This document shows positions 1 through 12,593 of a stretch of DNA of 64,000 nucleotides, piece by piece. Under the pieces are notes generated by a model. That model saw only the letters and a list, made by a program, of their open reading frames with translations. It made no database searches and had not been told where the DNA came from. Position 1 is the first letter of the stretch, and each line of letters starts with the position of its first letter. The DNA comes from Littorina saxatilis (Eukaryota; Mollusca; Gastropoda; Littorinimorpha; Littorinidae): contig NC_090251.1 of assembly GCF_037325665.1 (NCBI RefSeq), positions 16,795,551 to 16,859,550 of the forward strand, read 5' to 3'. A program made the position numbers and the translations under genes.

Positions 1-1633
1 GCGGTCTTCGTAAGCTTTGTGTTACCTCCTCCCCCTCCTCGTCACTTGAGGAAAACTCATGGGTAGCAAACGAACCACTCATTTTCACAGCTGCTACACT
101 AGTTTCAACAATTTGAGCCATGTTTCTCAGACTTTCGGAAGTGTTCCCACAAACTCTCATAAAACTTCTGAAGAAATTGGTCAGTTCCAAATCATCTTTA
201 GGTTGCAAACTAGGGTCACATGAATTTGTTTTGTTTCCAACCGGAAGTTTGCCGCAGCATGCATTGGTGTACTCAAAAGCCGCCGCTTCGGGAAAGAGTT
301 CTCAAAAGCATATCCAAAGAAACATTGGTCTGACGCAAACTGAACTCAGAAAAATGAAAAGTACAGATTTAAAGATGTGGGAGTTATTAAAATCGCAGTA
401 ATACTGACATGTTCACTCTAAAACGCGTAGAAATTGCAATTAAATTCAAGGGAGGCAAATCAGTAGAGCGGAAATAGATGGCACCGCAGCCTACTTTTGA
501 TGCTAGAAGATGGGGATTTGCAGACATCAGTGATATCAGACAAGACAACTGTTGCTGAGTGTCACTGGCAATGATTGTACAAAGATGATCACCTGCAACC
601 TCTTGCCTTTTGTTGCACAAATCGTTTTATTTTGTGAGTATTGCATAACTAAAATATAGCGGGTGGGGAAGATTGATTTGATGTGTGCAAAGTATCTAGA
701 CTAAGCTTAGTTATACAGTCTTGTCTCTTGATGCGCCACCGCCAGCATTCTGACTCTGTACGTCCTCCTCAGACGACTTTCAGTTTCAGAGGAGAGTCTG
801 CCAGTGATCGACTTCATGCCTTTGATGTACTAACTGTTGCAATATGGTTTTAAATTCTCTGAAATAAATACGTTGTACACGAAAAACACCCACTGGGTTT
901 GCAAATATTGAAGCATAAAAATATGATAAATAAGACTAAGAGTATCTCCCTGACTGACTTTTTATGCACACCCTGTTGCTTGTGTTGGTGTGGGTACAGT
1001 AGTGTGTGTACAGAAATGTGTCCACATAAGAGAAATGTCACAAATGTTTTTACAGAGTGATGACTAAAAATACTGTTTAGGTAGGATGTTCACATGGAAT
1101 CAAAATGCAAGATCACTTAGTAGGTTTGTCCCCACTGAACTATAGAAGAAGAAGTGAGGTGTCTAACTGTAAGTATGCCATGTATACCAACCATTTGCTA
1201 ACTTACAACACAAGAAACAGCGTGATCAAGTGCTTCCAAAGGAATAGGAGAAGAACTGACTGAGAACAGATTATACTATCGTACAAGTAATACTAATTCT
1301 AATAGTGATAGCTAGTATTCCTGATGTGAAAGTGACAAAAATGATATAATTTATGAACATGTAATTGTATACAGCAAATGAACAAAACTTGTTGTAGCTT
1401 GTTTATTGTTTCATGTGTGCATACATGCCTGATCCTCATACTAAAAACTGGTACCTATATGACGCAGTGATACAGTACCTCTTTGCCCACATGATAGTTA
1501 ATACATTCAATCAAACCATAATTGAAATAATAATTCAAACACAGCGTCAGTAAAGTCTTCTGTAAGTGTAAATGATATATATAATTTGTAGTTGTACAAT
1601 AGAAGTTAAACCCTATGACTGATCTATTTGCAG
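1..1633. other. Intron or upstream sequence, no gene recognised
   Basis: AT-rich sequence with no exon I can support. It is probably the intron upstream of the Ig-domain exon that starts at 1634, because that exon begins with one base missing from its first codon and so needs a 5' partner. A signal-peptide exon is expected but I could not find one here, so it probably lies left of the window. Confidence 0.5.
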
Positions 1634-4600
1634 TATTCTTAAATAAAATTGCAAGTGGAGATTCCAGCAACCTCAATGATCGTCACCCCCTCATCATCAA
1701 GTCTGCCGGTAAAATCGTCCAAGGAAGCCTCGCACAGCGGGAGGGTGAGACCTTGACTGCCACCTGCATTGCCAACAGTTATGCACTGAACGGGGAGGTT
1801 CCTGTTAAGATGGAATGGATTTTGGGCGACCACCAGAAGAACCCACGCGTGCATCAAAAATGGGACGGGAACTATTCGGTGCAGTTCACCCTCTCCAAAG
1901 TGAATCGTTCGGACGCTCACCTGTACAAATGTGTGATGCTAATGGCGGACAGCGAGGCCAAGGTTAAGCAGCTTGAGCTCCATGTTAAGCCTGCAGGTGC
2001 GTTAATAATTGTGAGGTTCATCGTGTTGTTTCTGTGTGAGTCTGTGACTCAGATTCAGAGTGTGTATGTCACTGTTGTGACTATGTGAGTGTGTTTGTCT
2101 CTGTTTATGTGCTTGTGTGTCACTCTGCTTTTGTGTTTGTGTCATTGTGTGAGTGTGTGCGTGTGTGCCACTCTGCTTGTGTTTGTGTGTATGATTGTCA
2201 TTAACAGAAAATCTGGAAAACTATAGTCTTAAAACTAAAAATGGGAGTGGGGGAAGGATAGGTCCGGTCGGCATGCCTTGTGTCTCTTCTCAAATGTTCA
2301 GTGTATTAAAGTTAATAACATACTCAAGAAGGCATGTTTTCAAAGGAAACTTTTGTGTTTTCCTTTCGTTTTCTTGTAATTGTTACCTTGTCTGTTTTTT
2401 ATTTGGAAGAGGGAAAGAAGAAGTAACGTGCTGTTCGTTGGTGTATCTCTTTTCCCTTTCTTTGCTTGACAAACAGTCCATCAATGTGGATCGTATAATC
2501 TGTCATGTTATGTAATATATATATATATCATATAAATTTACATATATAATATATACATGTATGTATCACTATCAGGTACGGCTTTTCTCTTCCGCAGTTG
2601 CTATTTCTCAATGCAGCCATCTGAACGACTGAAGTCAAAGAAAATGATCCACAGTGATTTTGTTTAAGCTTTTAGTTTTACATCCAGTGATCTTTGCAAT
2701 GTTCTGCTTCCAGATGAACCTGAGGGTGTGTGTGGAGTGACTCGCTTCAGGTGCATTGCCTCCGAAGATTGCATCTTTAATCGCTACGTCTGTGACGGAA
2801 TGGCTGACTGTCCTGATGATGCTTCCGATGAGAGTGAAGACCTTTGTGGAGGTGAGTAACGATGGTCTTGCACTCGTTTCAGCTTGTTTTCTTACAGGTT
2901 CTTTGTGTGTGTGTGGGGGGGGGGTGCATGTGTGTGTCGGTGCATGCATATGTGGGTGTGACTGTGAGTGAGTGTGTGTACGCAGTGCGGTGAGCACTCT
3001 GTTTGGTTGTTGTGTTTGAATGTATTATGTATTGAATGTACTCAAGCCAAGCAACATTCCTGTGTACTGCACACGTGTGGTTGTAATAAAGTCTTACGTC
3101 TTAGAAAAGAAAGAACTCATGTTTTTAGATTGCCAGTGACCCTGGCAAATAGACAGAACAATTGTTTTTACTTTGAGTCTTATTCCTTCATTATCAATAT
3201 TATTGAAGTTGCCAATTTTAGGATGCATGGATATCACTGTAATCCTTAGGTTGTTAAGTTTTTCCTGGTTTGGCATTCTGCAAGCTGTGTTACTGGAGAT
3301 ACTTTGTTTTATGGGTCAAGCCGTTTATTTTAAATGACGTCACAGGAAGAAGGAAACGACTGCATTGGCCATATTACTTCCCTATTGAGCGCATGTACTA
3401 ATGTGTGGATGGATGCTTGTGTGTGTGTGTGCTTGTGTGTATGTGTGTGTGCTTGTGTGCATGTGCAAATAAACATATATATATATATATGAATGAAGGC
3501 TGGAAGTATTTAATCTCCAAAGGCAAAAAGAAGTCTCAGTATATCAGTTTTTAAAGGAAACTGCTAAAAGTAAAAGAAAAGTCAGAATGTGATTTCATTT
3601 CATTGTGTTCCCAAAGTATCATCTCATTGCTTGGAAATTCAGGCTGCTTCATCCCAGTGGAAAGCTAGCAGCAACATGTGTTGCCTTACCCAGGTGTGTG
3701 CGCATTTAGGTGCGCATATGGCAGAATGACCATGGTCTTCTACATTCCATAGTATAGACTCACGGACGGGACATGGATACCGTCTGTGAGTCATCACATA
3801 AAGTTGTCCTAGGTCCGACTCGACCCGGTTCAAACCTGTGACCAGAGAATCACAATGCTGTATCATCTAAGCTACCGCACCCCCCAGATTCTTTATGCTC
3901 TTGAAAAACAATGAAGTAGATCGATCTATGTGTCAAATCTCCCACTGTGAAAGTGTCATATTTTGCCATTTTTGGGCATTCTTATAACATTTTCAAGACC
4001 TTCCAATTGATAAAAACTGATAAAACTATAAATTTTATACTATCTCTCTGAAGGGTTTACTTTAAGAAGGAGTGGTGCTATTACTATTAGTAACTTGCTG
4101 CTTTCATAAAGAGAAATTATTCTTGAAAGGTAGGTATCTTCTTGCTGACCACGTTTTGGCACAGGCTGATATATTCATGCTGGACAATTGTTCTATATGT
4201 GCAGCCCAACCATGCAGCGGAAAATTCAGGTGCAACAACAGTCGGTGTGTGGATTACAAACTGGTTTGCGACAGTGCAAATTCTTGTGGGGACAACTCTG
4301 ATGAGGTCATCGGCTGTCTCCTCAATTCTCGTGAGTTCATGTAGAATTAATAGGGTCTCTTTCAGCTGTGATTTAATCAGGTTGTGCTGTTGTGTTATGT
4401 TGTAAGTGTACGGAGACATTCAGCTTCTCTCTCTCTTTCTTTCTCACACACATGCGCACGCACACACACTCACACACACTCACACACACACAGACACGCA
4501 CAGACACGCACACAGACAAAAACACACACACATTATGTTCCTTTCCATCTGCTCACCCTGCTTTCAACTGAAGTTAGACATGCAGCAAATATGAACTGAG

Positions 4601-7600
4601 CGTGAGAGAAATGTCATGAGAGTGAAATGCGTGTGTAGTTGTATGTACACGAACTCTCTTGCCGCTTTTTACACTAGTTCCATGCTTCAATTCAACTGTT
4701 TGCTTTTATTTGGTTGTTTTTGTCGGGGTCGGCCCGCTATTGCGCGGGTCCGCTATTGCGCGACCTAAGTATAATCTATAAGAAGCGGAATAGTTGCCAA
4801 TGTGACGGGGCCTGTTGTTTAATAATATACATAGTCTTTGCCATGAAACCGACTTGGAACATGTTTGAATGATTGTCAGCACAGTATTCAGTCTCCAGGA
4901 GCGTCTCTTGGCTTTGGGTATTTCTGTTACACTTTGAGAGATTGGTTGAATGACAAATAGTCACCGCGCAATGGCGGACCCGCGCAATAGCGGCCCAGCC
5001 CCGTTTTTGTCAGTTTTTCACAACATGCACCACTGATGCTTCCTTGTTACTTATGATTAGGCAAAGAAAATCAATCAATTCTTCAAGTCTGACATTTTTG
5101 TTGTTGTTATTTTACCACAGCAGTTACCACATCAAGGTCTCTGACAGAGGAGAATGAGCACTTCAACTGGCTCAAGACTACCGTCTACACAGTGATTGGC
5201 TGTACGGTAGCCTTGGTTATAATCATCTCATTCATCGTCATCATCGTGTTCCGAGTGAAGATGAAACGGCTGAGAGCCAGACGGTTGGCCCACCAACTGG
5301 AAAGAAATCGTCGAAATGGTAAGGCAAAAAAAAAAAGTTGTATGTTTCTGGTCACCCGACCCTACCTAGTTTTTTCCCGCCGACCCTAGACTTTTTTTTT
5401 ATTGCATTTGTAAAAAAAAAATATTAAAAAAAGCGGCAAAACGAAAGTAACAGACCGCAGACGACACAAGGGGAATAACCCCGCATCCCTTTTGTCTCAT
5501 TTGTTTTGTAATGTGTTGTCTTTCTCTTTGTATAGTAAGTCCAGTCTTTTTGTGTCACTGTATAGTTATTTTCTACCCTGACCAAACAAACAAACAAAAA
5601 AACCAAAAAAAAAGTCCTACCTACCTACCCTATTTTTTGTAGCCATGTTACCAGAAACATACAACTTTTTTTTTAAATTTTGCCCAAGGCTTCTACTTGA
5701 TTAGTTTGCTTGATTGAATACCTCTGTTGTGTCTCCAGATTCTTAAAAACGAAAGTGGACGTACTATTATAGCTATGATTAGTAGTGGGGTCATGTGCTT
5801 GTCTGGAGTATTGTATGTTTTGCTGTTCATGATGATGTCTTGTGAATGTGGGAAATTGTTGATAGTACTACCTTCTACAGTGCCTTTAACTTTAAGCAAG
5901 GAGAGGTAAACTTTATGCCAAGTAAGAGCTAATCTTGTGAGAGAAAACCCTCCACACAGGCAGGTTAAAGGCAGCATTGTTTAAATACAGTTTTATTTAA
6001 TACAGTGAAACCCTCCTTTTAAGAACCCCCAATTTAAGACTTCCTCCTTTTTAAGACCTTGCTTTTTGAGGTTTTCTATTCATAGCCTCTGTAAATTTGC
6101 CTGCGTTTTAAGACACTTCTTTTCAGACTTGATTTTCTAAGATTTTTGGAGGCCATGCCTTTTTGACTCACATGCGAAGCAAAAGTGAGTCTATGTACTC
6201 ACCCGAGTCGTCCGTCCGTCCGTCCGTCCGTCCGTCCGTCCGTCCGTCCGGCCGTCCGGCCGGCCGGCCGTCCGGAAAACTTTAACGTTGGATATTTCTT
6301 GGACACTATTCAGTCTATCAGTACCAAATTTGGCAAGATGGTGTATGATGACAAGGCCCCAAAAAACATACATAGCATCTTGACCTTGCTTCAAGGTCAA
6401 GGTCGCAGGGGCCATAAATGTTGTCTAAAAAACAGCTATTTTTCACATTTTTCCCATTTTCTCTGAAGTTTTTGAGATTCAATACCTCACCTATATATGA
6501 TATATAGGGCAAAGTAAGCCCCATCTTTTGATACCAGTTTGGTTTACCTTGCTTCAAGGTCAAGGTCACAGGAGTTCTTCAAAGTTGGATTGTATACATA
6601 TTTTGAAGTGACCTTGACCCTGAACTATGGAAGATAACTGTTTCAAACTTAAAAATTATGTGGGGCACATGTTATGCTTTTATCATGAGACACATTTGGT
6701 CACATATGATCAAGGTCAAGGTCACTTTGACCCTAATGAAATGTGACCAAAATAAGGTAGTGAACCACTAAAAGTGACCATATCTCATGGTAGAAAGAGC
6801 CAATAAGCACCATTGTACTTCCTATGTCTTGAATTAACAGCTTTGTGTTGCATGACCTTGGATGACCTTGACCTTGGGTCAAGGTCACATGTATTTTGGT
6901 AGGAAAAATGTGTAAAGCAGTTCTTAGTGTATGATGTCATTGCTAGGTTTAGTTCATGTAAAGGTCAAGGTCAAGCATGTGAGTCGTATGGGCTTTGCCC
7001 TTCTTGTCTTAGTTTGTTCTGACAAAATCATGAGCGTGCTTTATGTGTGTGTTGACCCTGCAGGTGAGGGCGTCAGCGACCAGGACCCCTTCCTGGCGTT
7101 CAACACCCAATCCCACTACGGCAACATCATCGTCAACGTCAACAACGGAGTCCAGTGCGTGGGGGGCTCCGGCATCGCCACGGGCTTTCAGAGAGACAAG
7201 CCTCCCCCTTATTCGGAGGTGGTCCACAAGACGGAGTTCCCTCCCCCTCCTTACAGCACCATCGATCGCGCCAACCAGCGCAGACAGAATGGAGGAGTTG
7301 ATGCCGTCGTTCGACAAGGCGCTTGCGCTTCACCGGGTGGGTTGTTGGGTAGCGGCATGGCTGTGGTCGGTCCTCCTGTCGGCCATCCCGCCAGGCAGCA
7401 GTACTTGCAGCGAAACAGCGCAGGAAGTCAGGAGGTGGCGGGAGGAGGGTCAAGGGCAGGGTCACGGTCAGGGTCCGTTTCCAACTTGGCTGCGGCGGAG
7501 CAGCGCTCGAGGAGCCAGAGGAATTCATCCACCAGCGACGGTCAGGCTGGGGTCGAAGCACAGTCGTCTCCGTTGGTTGGGTCTCCCCCTCTCCCTGCTC

Positions 7601-8223
7601 CTCCCCCTCCCCCACCCCCTACCCTCCCCCCACCACCTCCTCCTCCCCCGCCGGGGCAACAGACTTCCCAAGCTGCACTGGGTCCCCCTGCACCCCCTCC
7701 TCGCTCCACATCCATTGTCGACTCAGAAGCCGAGCAGCAGACGCCGGGTTCGGGTCCACCACTACCTCCCCGCAACAACCCCGCACCTACCACTCCACTC
7801 CCACCCATACCTCCACCACCCCCGCCGCTGCACAGCCCGCTCCCCCTCCCCTCCCCCCACCTCCCCTCCCCCAGCGTGGGGGGCGGGGGCAACCTGGTGG
7901 TACAGGATGGAAAGATCGTGCTGACCTCCCACGCCTTCCCGCCCCCCCTCCCCTCCCCTAGCCCCTCCCTCAACTCCACTACCTCCTCTCTGGCGGCTTC
8001 CGCTGCTGCCGACAAAGACTTGGCCACGCCCTCTCAAGGGAAGCTGGAGGTGAAGCAAGGGCAGATCATTCTGAGCATGCCCCAGCCAGGGGTAGACAAT
8101 GCTGATGTGTCCAGTCCGCTCGTACCGTCACCAGGAGCAGCCAGCAGTGGTGGTGGTGGTGGGGGTGGTGGGGGTGGATGTGAGTTGCAAGTGAAGGATG
8201 GCAAGATTGTCTTCAAACGATGA
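1634..8223 (+). CDS. Ig/LDLa single-pass membrane protein with PPxY proline-rich tail (5' partial)
   Basis: Five exons join in one frame: 1634-1996, 2714-2851, 4205-4330, 5121-5318 and 7064-8223; every internal junction is GT-AG in the same phase. In order they encode an Ig-like domain (Cys in ATCIANS, Trp in [14 protein letters not shown]), LDL-receptor class A module 1 (FRC...VCDGMADC...SDES), module 2 (FRCNNSRC...DNSDE), a linker, one transmembrane helix ([19 protein letters not shown]) followed by a basic stop-transfer stretch ([11 protein letters not shown]), and a roughly 385-residue cytoplasmic tail. The tail has PPPYSEV and PPPPYSTID, poly-proline runs and three similar short motifs, then stops at TGA. 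PPxY motifs bind WW domains; in LDLRAD3, LDLRAD4 and PMEPA1 they recruit NEDD4-family ubiquitin ligases, so an adaptor or receptor of that style is inferred. Signal peptide and N-terminus are missing. The acceptors at 1634 and 4205 are the least certain. I do not recognise a one-to-one named orthologue. Confidence 0.82.
3640..3893 (-). mobile_element. tRNA-derived SINE
   Basis: On the minus strand the element starts with a tRNA-like head: an A-box-like GGTAGCTTAGATGATA near 3880 and a B-box-like GGTTTGAACCGGG near 3835. A non-tRNA body runs to about 3640. It lies in the intron before the second LDLa exon. The body ends are approximate. A functional tRNA is unlikely because the acceptor stem does not pair. 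Confidence 0.6.
4442..4533. repeat. CA-rich microsatellite
   Basis: Imperfect CA dinucleotides interrupted by GA and CG steps, in the intron after the second LDLa exon. Confidence 0.9.
4735..5002. mobile_element. MITE with ~37-bp inverted repeats and 9-bp target duplication
   Basis: The ends are imperfect inverted repeats built on GGCCCGCTATTGCGCGGG. The element is flanked on both sides by GTTTTTGTC (4726-4734 and 5003-5011). A 9-bp duplication suggests a Mutator-like element; if only 8 bp are counted, hAT is possible. At 268 bp it has no coding capacity and would depend on a transposase elsewhere. It lies in the intron just before the transmembrane exon. Confidence 0.75.
6011..6155 (+). mobile_element. 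Fragment of a TTTTAAGACC-type MITE family
   Basis: Matches the intact element at 19271-19433 through CCTCCTTTTTAAGACCTTG and CCTCTGTAAAT blocks, but the right inverted repeat is missing because another repeat begins at about 6158. Other family traces lie at 59030-59148 and 62800-62940. Confidence 0.6.
6158..7012. repeat. Interspersed repeat with CCGT tandem core and many TCAAGGTCA motifs
   Basis: Starts with GACTCACATGCGAAGCAAAA and ends with CATGTGAGTCGTATGGGC, so the termini are partly inverted. Positions 6208-6268 are a CCGT tetranucleotide run drifting to CCGG. From 6380 to 6975 the sequence is full of TCAAGGTCA/TGACCTTGA copies in both orientations. It fills the 3' part of the intron and ends about 50 bp before the acceptor at 7063. 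I recall this repeat as common in molluscs; class unknown. Confidence 0.65.
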
Positions 8224-10384
8224 CAGTTTGGGTAGGGTTTCGAAGGATGGAAGATGGTGGGGATCGAGACATTTGCCAACTGAGAGGGCAAGATCAACTG
8301 CGGCGTGAGTGATCACAAGGACTGCTTTAATCTCAACAATATCAGCATTTAAAGTAATAGATTATAACTTAGAAGTGTAAGTTAGTCAGCCCCCTCCCCT
8401 CCCCCATCCCCCCCCCCCCTCCAAGTATTTATTTTGTCTACTTCCTTCAGTCCTATTTCAACCTTGGCCAGAAAGGAGGAGCCTCATAAAATGATTGTTG
8501 GACTCCCTCCAAAAAATTAATGGTGCTTACTCAGTTACTGTCAATGGATGAGGAAAATATTTTCCTGTTGCGGTATATATAACATATATATTGATGGCAA
8601 GCCTGGTAAAGGTAATTCTAACACTAGCAGCAGTTTTAGTGGATCTTTTTTAAAACGAGAAGTGCCATTTGACAGAGGTTTTCGATAAGAGACAGTCATT
8701 ATTGATCATGTTATCAGTATGTGTTTCTTTATAATCGTAGAGCAGTTATTTTGGTACCTGTTTTTCTGTGGCCAGAGTATGGGACCTTGTTTGTGAGTGT
8801 GACTACTTTGTTTGCAAAATCAGATTTGTGTGCATTTATTGACTGACTCGTTTTGCAAACAGGTTTAATTTGACTAGAATAGAAGTATTGTACACTGTGT
8901 GGCTCATTACACATTTACTAGGTTTATACAGCAACTATGAGACTGAACCTGTGTATATATATTTGCGTTTTTACAGACATTTTTAGAGCATCGCTGAGTT
9001 GAAGTTATCATGTTTGTGAATTGGATCTGATTCAAGACTGCCATTTTTGTGCATTGTATGAGCAAATTGTTTTACTGTGATGGTGCTTTGTTGATTGTTT
9101 TGAATGTTACTTTGTTTGCAAACCACTGGTTTATGTTCTTTGTATGAAAGGTTGATATGGTGTTGGCTAAAGCCAGTTTGAACAAACAGTGATTACATAC
9201 ACACCGTAAATGCTTCTGCAATCTCTGTACGCAAGAGTTAAATCATTCACTGATGTGATATTTATTTTGAAATGACTAATGAATTTGGGTCTGATTTTTT
9301 TTTCTCAATATTAATAATGTGCATCTTTTTTTGTTATCGTCGTTATTTGTTTGCTTGTGTCTTTCTCCAAAGACAGAAATAGACTAAGAAATGATATCGT
9401 AAGCCACACAAAAACTGAAAGGAGAAGATAAACACTTAATTTGAAAAGAAAAAAAATCGACAGGCGAAGATGAACACATAATTTGAATATAATGAACACA
9501 ATGAAGCAGAAAGAGTCGATTATTTGTTTTCCTTCTTGCTGGTTTTTTTGTTTTGTTTTTGGGGGGGGGGGGGGTGGGGGGGGGGTGTGTGTTAACACTT
9601 TCTACCCCATCTATTTTGATCAAGGTTTTTTTTAGCCGACACCAGCAGGTCACTCAGAATTGTAGTAACTGTGTAGTAACTGTGTATCAACACGCTGGAA
9701 TGCAGACGTTAGATGGACGTAACAGGAAGCGACTGAAGCTAACAGTCGAGCTGATATTTTCGTACCTGGTCAGATAGAGCCGTATGAGTGGGTACGGATA
9801 TATCCGTACCTGGGAGACAATGAGTTAAGTTCAAAGGTGTTTACTTCAGTTCTGTTCCTTCAGCAATTATACGATATAGGTTTTTTTTCATAACATTAAG
9901 GATATTTGCATTTAGTTTGCCATGAAAGAGACACTGTGTTCAGACTGTAAATATTGAATCTTTAGAAAATGACTCGAGGTGGCTGTACCTGTCAGTATAT
10001 TTTCTTCTCCCTGCTGAGCTAGGCGTGTCTGCTTGAGGGACCATGATGAAGAAGTGGTTGGTGGCCCAGGTTGTGTTAAGTTCTGAATATATATTATTCT
10101 TCTTATGCTTTCCTGTTGTACATATTCAGGCCAGTCTCTGCCTGCGTTTTTCATGGAAACATTAATTTAAATATTGGATGCCACTATCTTTCTATTCATG
10201 ACATTTTATCGTAGTCATCCCACTAAATTTACCATCTTTTGCTTTTGCATTGTTTGGCAACTCACTCATGAGAATCTTCACACTTTTTGCTGAAATTAGA
10301 CTAACATGTATTATGTGCTCAATTTCAGAGCAGTGTATTATTCATGTCCAGAAGTTTGGTGTTATCTGGGAGTGGGAGTCAACA
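8224..10384 (+). other. 3' UTR and 3' flank of the Ig/LDLa gene
   Basis: No coding sequence supported. After the TGA at 8221-8223 come AT-rich sequence, C-rich and G-rich homopolymer tracts (about 8395-8420 and 9559-9590) and unique-looking DNA. I saw no clear AATAAA here, so the 3' end is undefined; the first AATAAA downstream (11177) lies inside a retroposon tail. Confidence 0.5.
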
Positions 10385-11190
10385 GCCCCTTTACCCCCCG
10401 CGGGTTAGAGGGAGTCCCATATTGGGTGGGACGAGAAAGAATTTACCCGATGCTCCCCAGCAACTAACGGATTCTGTTTCTCCTTGTACCCTTGTTAAGT
10501 GTTTCTTGTATAGAATATAGTCAATTTTTGTAAAGATTTTAGTCAAGCAGTATGTAAGAAATGTTCAGTCCTTTGTGGGCGGGGATATAGCTCAGTTGGT
10601 AGCGCGCTGGATTTGTATTCAGTTGGCCGCTGTCAGCGTGAGTTCGATCCCAGGTTCGGCGGAAATTTATTTCAGAGTCAACTTTGTGTGCAGACTCTCT
10701 TCGGTGTCCGAACCCTCCCCCCGTGTACACTACATTGGGTGTGCACGTTAAAGATCCCACGATTGACAAAAGGGTCTTCTTTCCTGGCAAAATTGCTTAG
10801 GCACAGTTAATAATTGTCTACCTATACCCGTGTGACTTGGAATAATAAGCCGTGAAAGGTAAATATGCGCCGAAATGGCTGCAATCTACTGGCCGTATAA
10901 AATTTCATCTCACACGGCATCACTGCAGAGCGCCTAGAACTGTACCCACGGAATATGCGCGATATAAGCCTCATTGATTGATTGATTGCTTGATTGTACT
11001 GGAAACTTGCATTCTCCCAGTAAGGTCATATATTGTACTACGTTGCAAGCCCCTGGAGCAAATTTTTGATTAATGCTTTTGTGAACAAGAAACAATTGAC
11101 AAGTGGCTCTATCCCATCTCCTCCCCTTCCCCCGTCGCGATATAACCTTCGTGGTTGAAAACGACGTTAAACACCAAATAAAGAAAGAAA
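10385..11190 (+). mobile_element. Retroposon family H copy, split by a nested SINE
   Basis: The head contains GCGGGTTAGAGGGAGTCCC and GCTCCCCAGC...CTAACGGATTC; the tail reads GATATAACCTTCGTGGTTG then CAAATAAAGAAAGAAAG. Copies at 13045-13411 and 29079-29474 show what an uninterrupted unit looks like. Here the body is broken after GTCCTTTGT by a 418-bp tRNA-headed SINE and resumes with ACTGGAAACTTGC. The SINE-like length (about 370 bp without the insert) and A-rich tail suggest a LINE-mobilised non-autonomous element. Confidence 0.75.
10577..10994 (+). mobile_element. tRNA-derived SINE (family T), nested in family H
   Basis: The tRNA-like head has A box TAGCTCAGTTGG and B box GAGTTCGATCC, as expected for an internal RNA polymerase III promoter. 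The body contains AAAGATCCCACGATTGAC and TTTCATCTCACACGGCATC, and the tail is a run of ATTG tetranucleotides. It interrupts the family H copy. A variant is at 12545-12898 and a 3' fragment at 20504-20612. Confidence 0.85.
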
Positions 11191-12544
11191 GAAAATTGTT
11201 CATGCATCCCAGTTCCCATGTCTGTAGACTGACTTTGTTTTTGTCAGTGCAAATGTGCTGTGTGTTGTGTTCTTTTGATGGTGGAAGAGAGAATTAATCT
11301 TGTCTGATGAACAAACTGCTGCTTCTGCTTGTAACCATCACTGGTTCAGGTCACGTGTCTCTTTTCTCCAAACTGACTGATTGAACAACGATTGAACAAA
11401 AATTGCTTGACATGTTATACGCTTTCTTCCACTAAAGACAACAGACATGTAAAAAGGCAGCAGTTTGATTTAGAAAAAAAATGAATGACTGGATTTGTTG
11501 ACATGTGTGTGTGTTGACTCTTGTCGGTATGCTTTTGATGTGTTTGATCAGACGAAAGATTTAAGTTTGTAGATCTGCATTTAAGTTCTTTAAATCAAAC
11601 AACGGTTCAGCATTAGAGGAGGGGTCAGCTGGTGGCTTGGTTAATCGTTTCAAAACTGTAATCAATTACTACCAGTACTAGACTAGAACACGATTGGGCA
11701 TACATTTTCAAGTGTGTATTGTTTGAAAATGGTATTTGTAGGACCTTTTATTGAGGTCTGTTGATGGTTATCACGGCATTCAATAAGACTAGTCATTTGC
11801 AGTTTGAAAATATTGAAACTGAAAGTTCAAAAAACATATCAGGCATTTTAAGGTATGTTTCTTCGCATGTTAGAAATAATGTTTACAAACAGAGATCTCT
11901 TCAAACTTTTACAAAGGTTAAGAGCATCCTTCAACTAATAATGCAGGGCCGCTCACCAGAAATAACGGTTTTAGGTGTGACGAAAAAAAGAACAGGGCCT
12001 GAGTACGATGATAAATACAAGACTTATTTTACAACCATTTGAAAAATACATACATCCCCCGTGGCTGCCCGCATAACAAAATCGTTTTTCTCGTGTTTTG
12101 AACTTGCCAGTGTTACAGCACAGAGCAGAGTCTGTCCCGCACTTTGCTTTGTGTACATCATGTGGCCACCCAAACTCCCGCACAACGCAACATTTTCACA
12201 AGAAAAACACGTTTATTTGTTTGCTTCGTTTGTATTACACATTTCTATCTACATTTACCACTAAAACACCAAGTCGTATACTTTATTTTGCAAGTGAATC
12301 GTATTCATACAAAATAACGTTATCACGAGAAGAACAAAGGGAAGACACTCTATCATGCAAACATGTTCCGAGCTCAACTGTCCCGCTCGAACCGTGTAGA
12401 TCTATTTTTGCAGGCACCCCCCGAAGAAATACAGCCTCATCGGCTTCCACCTGCAATATATTCGTTTTCATTAGGAATGTGACGTCCTGTTCTTCGTCAG
12501 GTCACACCTATCTCGAAAACTAAGCGTGGCACAGAACCAGCGCC
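11191..12544. other. Intergenic; possible inverted-repeat element at ~11970-12512
   Basis: No gene supported. Imperfect inverted ends (GGTGTGAC...GAACAGG at about 11972-11996 and CCTGTTCTTCGTCAGGTC near 12485-12505) may mark a degraded DNA element; the remainder looks unique. Confidence 0.35.
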
Positions 12545-12562
12545 CCTCCATTATAAGCATTA

Positions 12563-12593
<31 letters not shown>

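Noticed and set aside
7139-8058. Long antisense and alternative-frame open stretches rich in Gly, Arg or Pro
   Set aside because: Shadows of the GC-rich, proline-coding exon 7064-8223, whose frame is supported by splice phase, PPxY motifs and a clean stop.
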